From positions 62,001 through 126,000 of the forward strand of contig OZ006978.1 of NCBI GenBank assembly GCA_963931155.1: a stretch of DNA of 64,000 nucleotides, read 5' to 3'. Below the pieces are notes generated by a model. It did not search any database. It saw nothing but the letters and a program-made list of their open reading frames with translations, and was not told the origin of the DNA. Origin of the DNA: CALXVA01 sp944392465. GTDB lineage: Bacteria; Bacillota; Clostridia; TANB77; CAG-508. Below, piece by piece: positions 1 through 7,782 of this stretch (positions within the stretch are counted from its first letter, which is position 1; each line of letters opens with the position of its first letter). The translations under genes were made by a program, and so were the position numbers.

Positions 1-43
1 CACTTCCTACAAGACCTTCTATACCAATAACAATGTTGCTCAT
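1..43 (-). CDS. Partial P-loop (deoxy)nucleoside kinase-like protein, N-terminus only
   Basis: Only the first 14 codons lie inside the window. The minus strand reads MSNIVIGIEGLVGS, the usual opening beta strand and start of a Walker A loop (GxxGxxGS) in small nucleoside or nucleotide kinases. An AGGAAGG ribosome site lies upstream at 57-63. A second in-frame ATG at 53-55 sits directly against that site, so the ATG at 41-43 is preferred; lspA further along has the same arrangement. The family assignment rests on 14 residues and is tentative. Confidence 0.45.
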   Translation of the reverse strand, partial: MSNIVIGIEGLVGS

Positions 44-264
44 GTTTAATCTCATTCCTTCCTAGAGGCACAAATTGGGTTGGTTATTTTTGAACCATTA
101 AGCACCTCCACATGTTTTTCAGTTTTAAATTATATCATAAATCATTTTAAATTTAAACATTTTTACAAAAGTACTTTTAAACATAAAACTATTATTAAAC
201 ATTTTTGTGAGAATAAAATTAAAATTTTTGTACATAATTTTATTAAGATTGGAGGTGTTTCAAT

Positions 265-351
265 ATGTCAGAAAACAGTAACAAAAAGAAAAATAGTAAA
301 AAAGGAAATAGTAAAAGTAATGAACAAACATCAAACAATTCTAATCAATAA
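265..351 (+). CDS. Small Lys/Asn/Ser-rich protein, 28 aa
   Basis: A short frame opens with ATG seven bases after a strong GGAGGTG ribosome site (251-257). It encodes 28 residues made almost entirely of Ser, Asn, Lys, Gln and Glu, with no hydrophobic segment, so the product would be disordered, soluble and basic. Two hairpins follow (377-402 and 424-462), so it looks like a complete one-gene unit. It runs opposite to its neighbours. Function is unknown; the ribosome site and downstream terminator are the only reasons to call it a gene. Confidence 0.45.
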   Translation: MSENSNKKKNSKKGNSKSNEQTSNNSNQ

Positions 352-376
352 TTATTTTACAAATTTGAATTAAATT

Positions 377-402
377 GCTTAAATTTTTTATATAATTTAA
401 GC
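377..402 (+). terminator. Weak hairpin after the 28-aa ORF
   Basis: GCTTAAATT pairs with AATTTAAGC across an 8-base loop. There is no good T-run on the plus side, so it may only stabilise the 3' end of the short transcript. Confidence 0.35.
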
Positions 403-423
403 AGATTATGCTACTATATCCAA

Positions 424-462
424 AAGAAGAAAACATTCTAAAAATTAGAATGTTTTCTTCTT
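424..462. terminator. Strong bidirectional hairpin terminator
   Basis: A perfect 16-bp stem (arms 424-439 and 447-462, containing GAAAACATTCT and its complement) closes a 7-base loop. It lies between the plus-strand 28-aa ORF and the minus-strand gene ending at 525, so it can serve both strands. Confidence 0.7.
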
Positions 463-524
463 GAAATTTAATTTTTCATATAAGTAAAATATCAAACATA
501 TTTTTTTGCTCAAAATTTATAATT

Positions 525-983
525 TTAATTTTTTACATCTCTTTTAAGATGTAATCCATATAAATTATAATAATCAGTATAGTCAACCACATTTTCGTAT
601 GTAATTATATAATCTACGCCGGCGAAGTTTTTATAATTAGTTTTTGAATCGTCTATAACACTTTCTTGTCCACTTAATTTATACGCTGGAAGGCATACAA
701 TTAAAATAAGATAAAAAATAATAGTAAAAAATAATAATTTTCCTTTAAAAAATTTTTTATTTCCTAATAATAAAATTATAAAAACATTAATAACTAACAA
801 AATATAAAACCATATTGTTGGTGTTGCAGTATGAGTAACACCTTTTGAAAATAATTTTAAAACTAAAATCAATAATAAATTTATAAAAACAAGAAATCTA
901 ATAACTTTATTTAATGCTACAATTTTTCTATTATTGCTTATTTTTTTGTTATTAACTTTTTCATCTTTTAAATGTCTACTCAA
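525..983 (-). CDS. Hypothetical membrane protein, 152 aa
   Basis: Starts at TTG (981-983), eight bases after a GGAGGT ribosome site (992-997). The first 25 residues are basic and probably cytoplasmic. Three hydrophobic stretches follow at about residues 28-46, 58-75 and 83-100, then a polar C-terminal tail of about 50 residues rich in Asp, Tyr and Asn. No family motif was recognised. The positive-inside bias suggests an inner-membrane protein whose tail lies outside. It stands alone between a terminator and a structured intergenic stretch. Confidence 0.6.
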   Translation of the reverse strand: MSRHLKDEKVNNKKISNNRKIVALNKVIRFLVFINLLLILVLKLFSKGVTHTATPTIWFYILLVINVFIILLLGNKKFFKGKLLFFTIIFYLILIVCLPAYKLSGQESVIDDSKTNYKNFAGVDYIITYENVVDYTDYYNLYGLHLKRDVKN

Positions 984-1020
984 CTTTTAGTACCTCCAAA
1001 GTTTAATCTCTTGTTTTTAT

Positions 1021-1169
1021 TGTATAGGAAAAATCGACTTTTTCTCTGAAATTTCAATAATTTTTAACGATTTTTCCTATACAACAAGGTTAATTTTCCT
1101 TGGGCTGTGCATATTTGCGAAGCAAAATGCACATGTGGACGTCGAAATCTTTGATTTCGTTAACGTCCA
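1021..1169. repeat. Three-hairpin structured intergenic element
   Basis: The 984-1290 gap holds no gene but contains three stems in series. A perfect 16-bp inverted repeat has arms 1021-1036 and 1068-1083 (core TATAGGAAAAATCG). A TGTGCATATTTGC / GCAAAATGCACA stem with one bulge spans 1106-1133. A double stem spans 1136-1169, with TGGACGT / ACGTCCA outside and GAAATC / GATTTC inside. Read on the minus strand it would lie in the leader of the 525-983 gene. It could be a REP- or MITE-like unit or a structured RNA. The rest of the gap is AT-rich with nothing visible. Confidence 0.5.
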
Positions 1170-1290
1170 ATTTTCTTATATTTTATTTAATAAAATCAAC
1201 AAAATAAAATTTAATAATTATCAACACTTTGTATTATAACAATAAATTTTAATTTTTACAATAGTTTACAAAAAATTTTACAAATTTTAG

Positions 1291-2085
1291 CTAAATACTT
1301 GGCCCTTCTTTATATTCTATTTCTCTAACCGGTTGATATGACCTAGTTTTGGGGTCTAACCTATATTCAATCTTTTTTCCATCTGCAATTAATCTTATAT
1401 AATATTCTTCTGGCTGTCTTGACTTTTTTGTAGAATAAAAAGTTCTATCTTGTTTTTCATCAATACAGTATAGAACAAATTTCTCATAAAGGCTAACCAA
1501 TTCAGATATTCCTAATTTCGATAAATCACCGAATTCTTTTAGAGCATCTAGTGTTACTTCTAATTTTTGCCTTTGTGTTAAATTACTTTTATCTAACCTA
1601 TCTTTAAATAATCTCCAATAATCATTAGAATATCCTTTTTCATCTATATAACCTAATTGCGTATCTAATTCTCTAAGGGCTCTTATTGGAATTGATCCAA
1701 TCCCAAAGTATGAAGTACTACATTTAAATTGAATATTTTTTAAATCTTGAGTTAAGTCTGTAATATGTCCTATGTTTTCTTCGTCTCTAAATATTAAATA
1801 ACTGTGTTTTCCATCTTGCATAATCTCAGCTTCTATTCCAGCTTTTTTTAAGAGCTCTAAATATTGTTTATTTAATGTAGTACAAATAATAATATTAGGG
1901 TTACTATATGGCTTGTGTGAATAAATTGACATATTATCTTCTTCACCAAACATCATATATTCATATTCTCTATCATAATAACTTCTTTCTCCTAAAGCAA
2001 GATATAAAAATCTAGCTTTAGCAATATTATTCGGTAAATCTTTTGGCATTTGTGTTATAAAATCATCAAGCTTATTTATTTTCAA
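1291..2085 (-). CDS. Hypothetical protein with a transglutaminase/papain-like Cys-His-Asp pattern
   Basis: The frame starts at TTG (2083-2085) behind AAAGG. The 264-aa product has no signal peptide or membrane segment. Residues around Cys68 (IIICTTL), His94 (GKHSYLIF) and Asp110 (HITDL) are spaced as in transglutaminase-like thiol enzymes: Cys at the start of a helix, a Gly-Ile turn about 15 residues later, then His and Asp strands. This is a pattern match, not a firm family assignment. The C-terminal third is charged and Tyr-rich. It lies just downstream of uvrA on the same strand (45-bp gap) and may be co-transcribed with it. Confidence 0.5.
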   Translation of the reverse strand: MKINKLDDFITQMPKDLPNNIAKARFLYLALGERSYYDREYEYMMFGEEDNMSIYSHKPYSNPNIIICTTLNKQYLELLKKAGIEAEIMQDGKHSYLIFRDEENIGHITDLTQDLKNIQFKCSTSYFGIGSIPIRALRELDTQLGYIDEKGYSNDYWRLFKDRLDKSNLTQRQKLEVTLDALKEFGDLSKLGISELVSLYEKFVLYCIDEKQDRTFYSTKKSRQPEEYYIRLIADGKKIEYRLDPKTRSYQPVREIEYKEGPSI

Positions 2086-2129
2086 TTTATTTAACCTTTC
2101 TACACTTTTTTATAGTGTTTAAATTATAT

Positions 2130-4961
2130 TTAACCTTCTATATATTTTTTTAAAAATTTTCCTGTATAACTTCTATCATTTTTTATAATTTGTTCTGGTG
2201 TACCTACACCAACAATTTCTCCTCCGCCGTCTCCTCCTTCTGGACCTAAATCTATAATATAATCAGCAGTTTTAATCAAATCTAAATTATGTTCAATTAC
2301 AATAATACTGTTTCCAGTATCTACTAATCTTTGTAATATCTCTATTAATCTATGAACATCTGCTATATGAAGTCCAGTTGTTGGTTCATCTAAAATATAT
2401 AATGTTTTTCCAGTAGCTTTTTTAGAAAGCTCTGTTGCAAGTTTTATACGTTGTGCTTCTCCTCCTGATAGTGTTGTTGAAGGTTGTCCAAGTTTAATAT
2501 AGCCAAGCCCTACATCGTATAATGTTTGAATTTTATTTTTTATTCTTGGAAGATTTTTAAAAAACTCCAATGCTTCTTCAACTGTCATATCAAGTACGTC
2601 AGATATTGTCTTTCCTTTATATTTAACTTCTAATGTTTCTTTATTGTACCTTTTCCCCTTACACACTTCACAAGGCACGTATATATCTGGCAAAAAGTGC
2701 ATTTCTATTTTTATTATTCCATCACCATTACAAGCTTCACATCTTCCACCCTGTACATTAAAGCTAAATCTACCTTTGCTATAGCCTCTCATTTTAGCTT
2801 CATTTGTTCCGGCAAATAAATCACGTATAAAGTCAAACACTCCTGTATATGTTGCTGGATTAGAACGCGGTGTTCTTCCTATTGGTGATTGATCTATATT
2901 AATTATTTTATCAATGTTTTCTAACCCCTTAACTTCTTTACACTTCCCAGGCTTTTCATTTGATCCATTTAACTCTCTAGCTACTGTTTTATATAATATT
3001 TCATTTACTAGTGTACTCTTTCCAGAACCTGAAACACCTGTTACACAAATAAATTGTCCAAGTGGAAATTTAACATTAATATTTTTCAAATTATGCTCTG
3101 TAGCTCCTTTAATTTCTATTGATTTGCCATTTGATTTTCTTCTTTTTTTAGGAATAGGAATCTGTTTTCTTCCACTTAAGTACTGACCTGTAATTGAATC
3201 TTGAACAAGTTTTACTTCTTCAGCTGTTCCTTGCGCCATAACTTTTCCACCGTGTACTCCTGCACCAGGCCCAATATCTATTATTTGATCGGCAGCATAC
3301 ATAGTATCTTCATCATGCTCTACAACTAAAACAGTATTTCCTAAATCTCTTAAGTGTTTTAAAGTAGCTAATAATCTATCATTATCTCTTTGATGAAGTC
3401 CTATACTTGGCTCATCAAGAATATATAGAACTCCTGTTAAACCAGACCCTATTTGAGTAGCTAATCTAATACGTTGTGCTTCTCCTCCTGATAAAGTTCC
3501 TGCACTTCTTGATAATGTCAAGTATTCTAAACCAACATCTATTAAAAATTGTAGTCTTTTGTTTAATTCTTTAAATATTTGATCTGCAATCATTTTATCT
3601 TTATTGTTTAATTTTAAAGAATTTAGATAATCTTTTATTTTATTAATTGGCATATCAGTAAGTTCATTTATGTTTTTATCTCCAATTTTTACAGATAGAC
3701 TTTCCTTTTTTAATCTTGCACCATGACATTCAGGACATGGAGATTCGCTCATATACATTTCGTAAAAAGTTCTCATACCTTGTGATTTAGTTTCATTATG
3801 ACGTCTTTCAAGAGTAGGAAGTACTCCTTCAAACGGAGCTGTAAATCGTCTAGTTCCTGCAGATGATGTATACTCAAAATCTATTTTCTCGTCTCCAGTT
3901 CCATAAAGAATCTTTTCTAAAAAGTCTCGTGGCAACTTCTTTATGGGCACATCTTTAATTTCCACACCATAATGACGTGCAATGCTTTCAAAGTACATTT
4001 TTGCCATTGTATCACCACGTTTCATTACACTTGAACCAAATGCTTTAACACCATCATATAAGGTTTTATTCTTATCTGGAATTATTAAATCTTCATCCAT
4101 TTTCATTAAATACCCAATACCTGTACAACTTGGACAAGCTCCAAATGGATTATTAAATGAAAACATTCTAGGGGTTAATTCATCAAAACTAATTCCACAG
4201 TCAGGACAAGCATAATTTTGACTAAAAAGCATTTCTTTCTTATGTGTAGCATCATCAATTATTACAATGTTATTTGCATGCTTTAATGCAGTTTCAACAG
4301 ATTCTGTAAGTCTACTACGTATATCTTCTTTTATTATTAATCTATCAACTATTAATTCAACATTATGTTTCTTTTTCCTATCTATTTGTAAATCATCGGA
4401 AAGCTCAACAGTTTCCCCATCAACTCTAGCACGTACAAATCCCTCTTTTTGAAAATTTTCTAATAGTTTTACAAATTCACCTTTTCTGCCTCTTACAACA
4501 GGTGCTAAAACTTGAATTCTAGTTCCTTCTTCTAACTCTAATATATTATCTATTATTTGGTCAATTGTTTGCTTTTCAATCTTTTTTCCACATTTTGGAC
4601 AATAAGGCACACCAATTCTAGCATATAGTAAACGTATATAATCATATATTTCTGTAACTGTGCCAACAGTTGATCTTGGATTTTTTGAAGTTGTTTTCTG
4701 GTCAATAGATATTGCTGGGGATAAACCATCTATAGATTCCACATCAGGTTTTTCCATTAATCCTAGGAATTGCCTTGCATATGCAGATAGACTTTCTACA
4801 TATCTTCTTTGACCTTCTGCATATAATGTATCAAACGCAAGAGAAGATTTTCCTGAGCCTGAAAGTCCAGTTATTACAACTAATTTATCCCTTGGAATTT
4901 CTATATTTATATTTTTTAAATTATGCTCCTTTGCACCTTTTATCACTATTTTATCATTCAT
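2130..4961 (-). CDS. uvrA: UvrABC excinuclease subunit A
   Basis: ATPase that scans DNA for bulky lesions and loads UvrB in nucleotide excision repair. At 943 aa it has the normal family length. Two ABC modules are visible: Walker A GLSGSGKSS near residue 33 and GVSGSGKST near 640, with signatures LSGGEAQRIRLA and LSGGEAQRIKLA. Zinc-binding CPDC...CPSC and CEAC...CEVC pairs are present. The start ATG follows a GGGGGT site. uvrB is also in the window (9895-11851) but not adjacent. The gene appears intact. Confidence 0.97.
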   Translation of the reverse strand: MNDKIVIKGAKEHNLKNINIEIPRDKLVVITGLSGSGKSSLAFDTLYAEGQRRYVESLSAYARQFLGLMEKPDVESIDGLSPAISIDQKTTSKNPRSTVGTVTEIYDYIRLLYARIGVPYCPKCGKKIEKQTIDQIIDNILELEEGTRIQVLAPVVRGRKGEFVKLLENFQKEGFVRARVDGETVELSDDLQIDRKKKHNVELIVDRLIIKEDIRSRLTESVETALKHANNIVIIDDATHKKEMLFSQNYACPDCGISFDELTPRMFSFNNPFGACPSCTGIGYLMKMDEDLIIPDKNKTLYDGVKAFGSSVMKRGDTMAKMYFESIARHYGVEIKDVPIKKLPRDFLEKILYGTGDEKIDFEYTSSAGTRRFTAPFEGVLPTLERRHNETKSQGMRTFYEMYMSESPCPECHGARLKKESLSVKIGDKNINELTDMPINKIKDYLNSLKLNNKDKMIADQIFKELNKRLQFLIDVGLEYLTLSRSAGTLSGGEAQRIRLATQIGSGLTGVLYILDEPSIGLHQRDNDRLLATLKHLRDLGNTVLVVEHDEDTMYAADQIIDIGPGAGVHGGKVMAQGTAEEVKLVQDSITGQYLSGRKQIPIPKKRRKSNGKSIEIKGATEHNLKNINVKFPLGQFICVTGVSGSGKSTLVNEILYKTVARELNGSNEKPGKCKEVKGLENIDKIINIDQSPIGRTPRSNPATYTGVFDFIRDLFAGTNEAKMRGYSKGRFSFNVQGGRCEACNGDGIIKIEMHFLPDIYVPCEVCKGKRYNKETLEVKYKGKTISDVLDMTVEEALEFFKNLPRIKNKIQTLYDVGLGYIKLGQPSTTLSGGEAQRIKLATELSKKATGKTLYILDEPTTGLHIADVHRLIEILQRLVDTGNSIIVIEHNLDLIKTADYIIDLGPEGGDGGGEIVGVGTPEQIIKNDRSYTGKFLKKYIEG

Positions 4962-5066
4962 TTAAGTACCCCCGAGTTTTTAGTTGTTTATTCATTATTG
5001 AAAGTCTTCCATCCAAATGTACTTTCGTTTATTGTTGGTTTTGTTAATAATTAAATTAAAATCATA

Positions 5067-5963
5067 TTAATTTTTTGTTAGATTATTAATAATTTCATTA
5101 ATAGTTTTTTCATCTAAAACAAAATTCGTATTAACAAAACCAATTTCTGGTCTAATTCCATCTTTATTATGAAAATCAGAACCAGCAGTTACAAATAAAT
5201 TATGTTGTTTTGCAAATTCATTCCATTTTTTAGTTTCGTCAAATTTATTATTATCTCTATCTACATATAAATAATTAGCTTCTAATCCATCTGGTTGCAT
5301 TTCTTTAACTAGATTTGAAATTTCTTCATCAGTTAAATTATCTTCATGAGCATATGCAACTGGATGTGCTAGAACTACTTTTCCACCAGCTTCTCTTATT
5401 ATTTCAGCTGCTTCCTTTGGCGTTACAGTTTCTTTTTTTACATAAGCCGGACAATTTTCGTTCATTATTGTTTCAATAAACTCTCCCTTTCCTGGTATAT
5501 GTCCAAATACTCTTAAAAGCTCATCTTTATTTTTATCATTATTTACTACATCTAAGGCAATATGTGCTTTAGTAACAGCATCTATTTTGTCAAGTTCTTC
5601 CACATTCAAAATATAGCCTAAATCGTTTAATTTTTTAGAAACATTATGTAAGTAATCGTGTCTAGCATTTCTTATTTTACTTAATCTTTCCTTAAAAACA
5701 CTATCATTTATATCAATATTATATCCAAGTACATGAATTCCTACTTTACTATTTTTTGTTGATATTTCTACGCCTTTAATTATTTTTATATTTTTAGTTT
5801 TTGCATATTCAAATAATTCATCTGTATATGCAGATACTGTATCGTGGTCTGCAATTGAAATAGTAAAAACGCCATTATTGTATGCTTCATCTATTATTTC
5901 TTTAGGTGTAAATGCTCCATCTGATTCTGTTGTGTGTATGTGTAAATCAATTCTTTTTTTCAT
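5067..5963 (-). CDS. PHP-domain metal-dependent phosphoesterase
   Basis: The 298-aa protein carries the full set of PHP metal-binding motifs: HIHTTESDG at residues 8-16, ADHDT near 39, GVEIS near 64, LAHP near 199 and GSDFH near 262. Relatives act as nucleases or phosphatases on short RNA ends or on 3',5'-bisphosphate nucleotides (the YciV/RNase AM type), and this architecture and length fit that group. The exact substrate cannot be read from sequence. It lies between uvrA and the 5991-7130 gene on the same strand, 27 bp from the latter, suggesting co-transcription with it. Confidence 0.85.
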   Translation of the reverse strand: MKKRIDLHIHTTESDGAFTPKEIIDEAYNNGVFTISIADHDTVSAYTDELFEYAKTKNIKIIKGVEISTKNSKVGIHVLGYNIDINDSVFKERLSKIRNARHDYLHNVSKKLNDLGYILNVEELDKIDAVTKAHIALDVVNNDKNKDELLRVFGHIPGKGEFIETIMNENCPAYVKKETVTPKEAAEIIREAGGKVVLAHPVAYAHEDNLTDEEISNLVKEMQPDGLEANYLYVDRDNNKFDETKKWNEFAKQHNLFVTAGSDFHNKDGIRPEIGFVNTNFVLDEKTINEIINNLTKN

Positions 5964-5990
5964 AATTATTTTTCACCCTTCTTTCTCCTT

Positions 5991-7130
5991 TTATAAACTT
6001 CTTTCTTCATCGCTATCATTTTTATTTTCTTTTGGTTGTAATTCAACACAGCTTATTTTGTTTCCATGTGCTTGTAGTCCGGCACTATTAGCATTATTTC
6101 CAATTTGTGATATACCTTCACCACTTTCATTATCTTCTTTTGATGATAATCTAGTACTCTTAGCATCTTTCCATGTGCTAATTCTATGCATAAATATATC
6201 TTCCAATTCTAAAGATTGAAATCTTCTAAAGTTTGCTGATGTGGCTGATTGCATTAAAAATTCGTGTAGTTGTTCAGGAGTATTTTCAGATGCTACTCTT
6301 TTTCTGCTTTCGTCTAAGGATGACTTTAATTCTTGCGGGAAATTAAAGTCTGTAAAAGCTGATAAATAATCATAAATAAAGTTATATGCTTCATCATCAT
6401 ATTGCCATTCTTTTCTATAAGACTTTGGCCAAATAGGTAGATATGGTCGTGAATCTTCTTGCTTTGCACGTTGCAATTCATCTGGCACTTGTTCTAATAA
6501 TTTTTTAATCTTTGAGTATTCAATTATATGTGAATCAATTGGCAAAAATATTTTTGGAAATTTTCCGTTTTTAATCATTTCAGCAACTTCACTTACATCA
6601 TCTATTGAAGCAAGTGGTGCTTTATCTGATGTACTCATTTTATATTCATCAAGTAACCTAGTAAGCTCTTGTTGTGCTTGTTCAACTTTTCCATCTTCAC
6701 ATACAAGCCACATGTCAATATCAGGCAATCTGTTAATAAATTTTCTAGGTTTTAATTCCGGAATTACGTTAGGACAAGGTTTACAAATTCTTTTTAAGTC
6801 TGGCATATCATCATAATTTTGTTCTAAACATGATTTGCATTTCCATATTGATCTTTGTATAGGTTTTCCATCTCTTACTAATTGTCTGTTATATCTAATT
6901 TGTTCTTCTATAACAGGCAACTCTCCTTCCAAATTTTCGTCCAATGCATAAAATGGATAACCTGTTCCAAAAGAACCTTTGCTTACACTTACCAATCTAG
7001 CAATTTGATTAAAAACATCAATGTTCCATACTAAATATCTTCTTTTTAATTCTGTATTAGTTCTTTCAAAAGTAGTAGATGCTCTTTCTACCTTTTCCGT
7101 CATATCTTTTATAGTATAATCTTCACTCAT
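5991..7130 (-). CDS. Hypothetical protein with a CxxC zinc-ribbon-like pair
   Basis: 379 aa, starting behind AAGGAGC. No transmembrane segments. Two Cys pairs, CKSC near residue 97 and CKPC near 116, would make a zinc knuckle. Shortly after comes LPDIDMWLV near 135, which resembles the DxD strand of minimal nucleotidyltransferases, although the usual GS motif is not evident. The last 60 residues are polar and probably disordered. The family is not recognised. The next native gene upstream is across the 7255-7776 cassette. Confidence 0.55.
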   Translation of the reverse strand: MSEDYTIKDMTEKVERASTTFERTNTELKRRYLVWNIDVFNQIARLVSVSKGSFGTGYPFYALDENLEGELPVIEEQIRYNRQLVRDGKPIQRSIWKCKSCLEQNYDDMPDLKRICKPCPNVIPELKPRKFINRLPDIDMWLVCEDGKVEQAQQELTRLLDEYKMSTSDKAPLASIDDVSEVAEMIKNGKFPKIFLPIDSHIIEYSKIKKLLEQVPDELQRAKQEDSRPYLPIWPKSYRKEWQYDDEAYNFIYDYLSAFTDFNFPQELKSSLDESRKRVASENTPEQLHEFLMQSATSANFRRFQSLELEDIFMHRISTWKDAKSTRLSSKEDNESGEGISQIGNNANSAGLQAHGNKISCVELQPKENKNDSDEERSL

Positions 7131-7254
7131 TTTTTATTCGCTCCTTATACAATATGTTTATTATTATAACATTTTTTGTTTATTAAAACAATAGTTTTTT
7201 ATAACAAAACAAAACATTTGATTGCATTGCAATTAACATAATAATTAAAATTGT

Positions 7255-7283
7255 TTTACATTCCTTTTGTTTTGTGCTATAAT
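7255..7283 (+). promoter_or_regulatory. Promoter of the 111-aa cassette gene
   Basis: TTTACA (7255-7260), a 17-bp spacer and TATAAT (7278-7283), with a TGC extension just before the -10 box. The form matches other promoters in this genome although the gene it drives is compositionally foreign. Confidence 0.7.
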
Positions 7284-7293
7284 ATAAGCTACA

Positions 7294-7330
7294 GATGTTC
7301 AGATAGACTGTGGATTCACGGTCGAACATC
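7294..7330 (+). promoter_or_regulatory. Two-tier leader hairpin in a 5' UTR
   Basis: Outer arms GATGTTC / GAACATC (7294-7300, 7324-7330) enclose an inner stem GAC-t-GTG / CAC-g-GTC (7306-7323). It lies between the promoter and the ribosome site of the 111-aa gene, so it would form at the very 5' end of the mRNA. It may stabilise the transcript or bind a regulator. Confidence 0.5.
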
Positions 7331-7361
7331 CAAGTATCCATTCCTATTTAAGGAGGAAAAA

Positions 7362-7697
7362 ATGCTGGAAAAGATGTCCATCATCGATCGACTCGAGATT
7401 TACGCCGCTGAAGGCGAGACCTCGGCTCCTCTCAAGCTGTGGGGAGCTCAGATCGACGACTTGCGAAAGGCTGGCTTCGAGGTGGAAGTTTTGAAGCCCA
7501 CCGACCGTTATGGTGAGCACAACTGCACCATCTCGTGGGTTTGCCCCACAGGCCGTGAAGCAAGCTATATGCTTGCTTTGAGCATCGACAGCCTCAGCAC
7601 CCAGGCAAAAGAGTTTGCCAACAAGGCCAACGAGCGTACGGCTCAAATCAAAGAGCTTAGCACCCATTTGTCTGAGAGCTTGAAGGTGCAGGAGTAG
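7362..7697 (+). CDS. Hypothetical 111-aa protein of foreign base composition
   Basis: Starts at ATG 7362, five bases after AGGAGG (7351-7356). Longer upstream starts lie in the promoter and are rejected. The product is soluble and charged, with a helical Ser/Thr/Glu-rich C-terminus and two Cys in the middle. No family was recognised. Codons are rich in CTC, CTG, GAG, AAG and CGT, in sharp contrast with the AT-rich genes on both sides. It has its own promoter, leader hairpin and strong terminator, forming a one-gene cassette between two minus-strand genes. Horizontal acquisition is the simplest explanation. Confidence 0.75.
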   Translation: MLEKMSIIDRLEIYAAEGETSAPLKLWGAQIDDLRKAGFEVEVLKPTDRYGEHNCTISWVCPTGREASYMLALSIDSLSTQAKEFANKANERTAQIKELSTHLSESLKVQE

Positions 7698-7745
7698 CAC
7701 TCCTGCAAACAGTATCAACCAATCTTAGAAAGGATGTGATACAAA

Positions 7746-7776
7746 CCCCTGTCCGTATTTCGGACAGGGGCTTTTT
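7746..7776 (+). terminator. Intrinsic terminator of the 111-aa gene
   Basis: A 10-bp perfect stem CCCCTGTCCG / CGGACAGGGG with a 5-base loop, followed by CTTTTT. The stem is much richer in G+C than terminators of the native genes. Confidence 0.9.
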
Positions 7777-7782
7777 ACATTA

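Noticed and set aside
7321..7345. tRNA-like T-loop (GTCGAACATCC)
   Set aside because: No acceptor stem, D-loop or anticodon arm fits around it; the bases are one arm of the leader hairpin.
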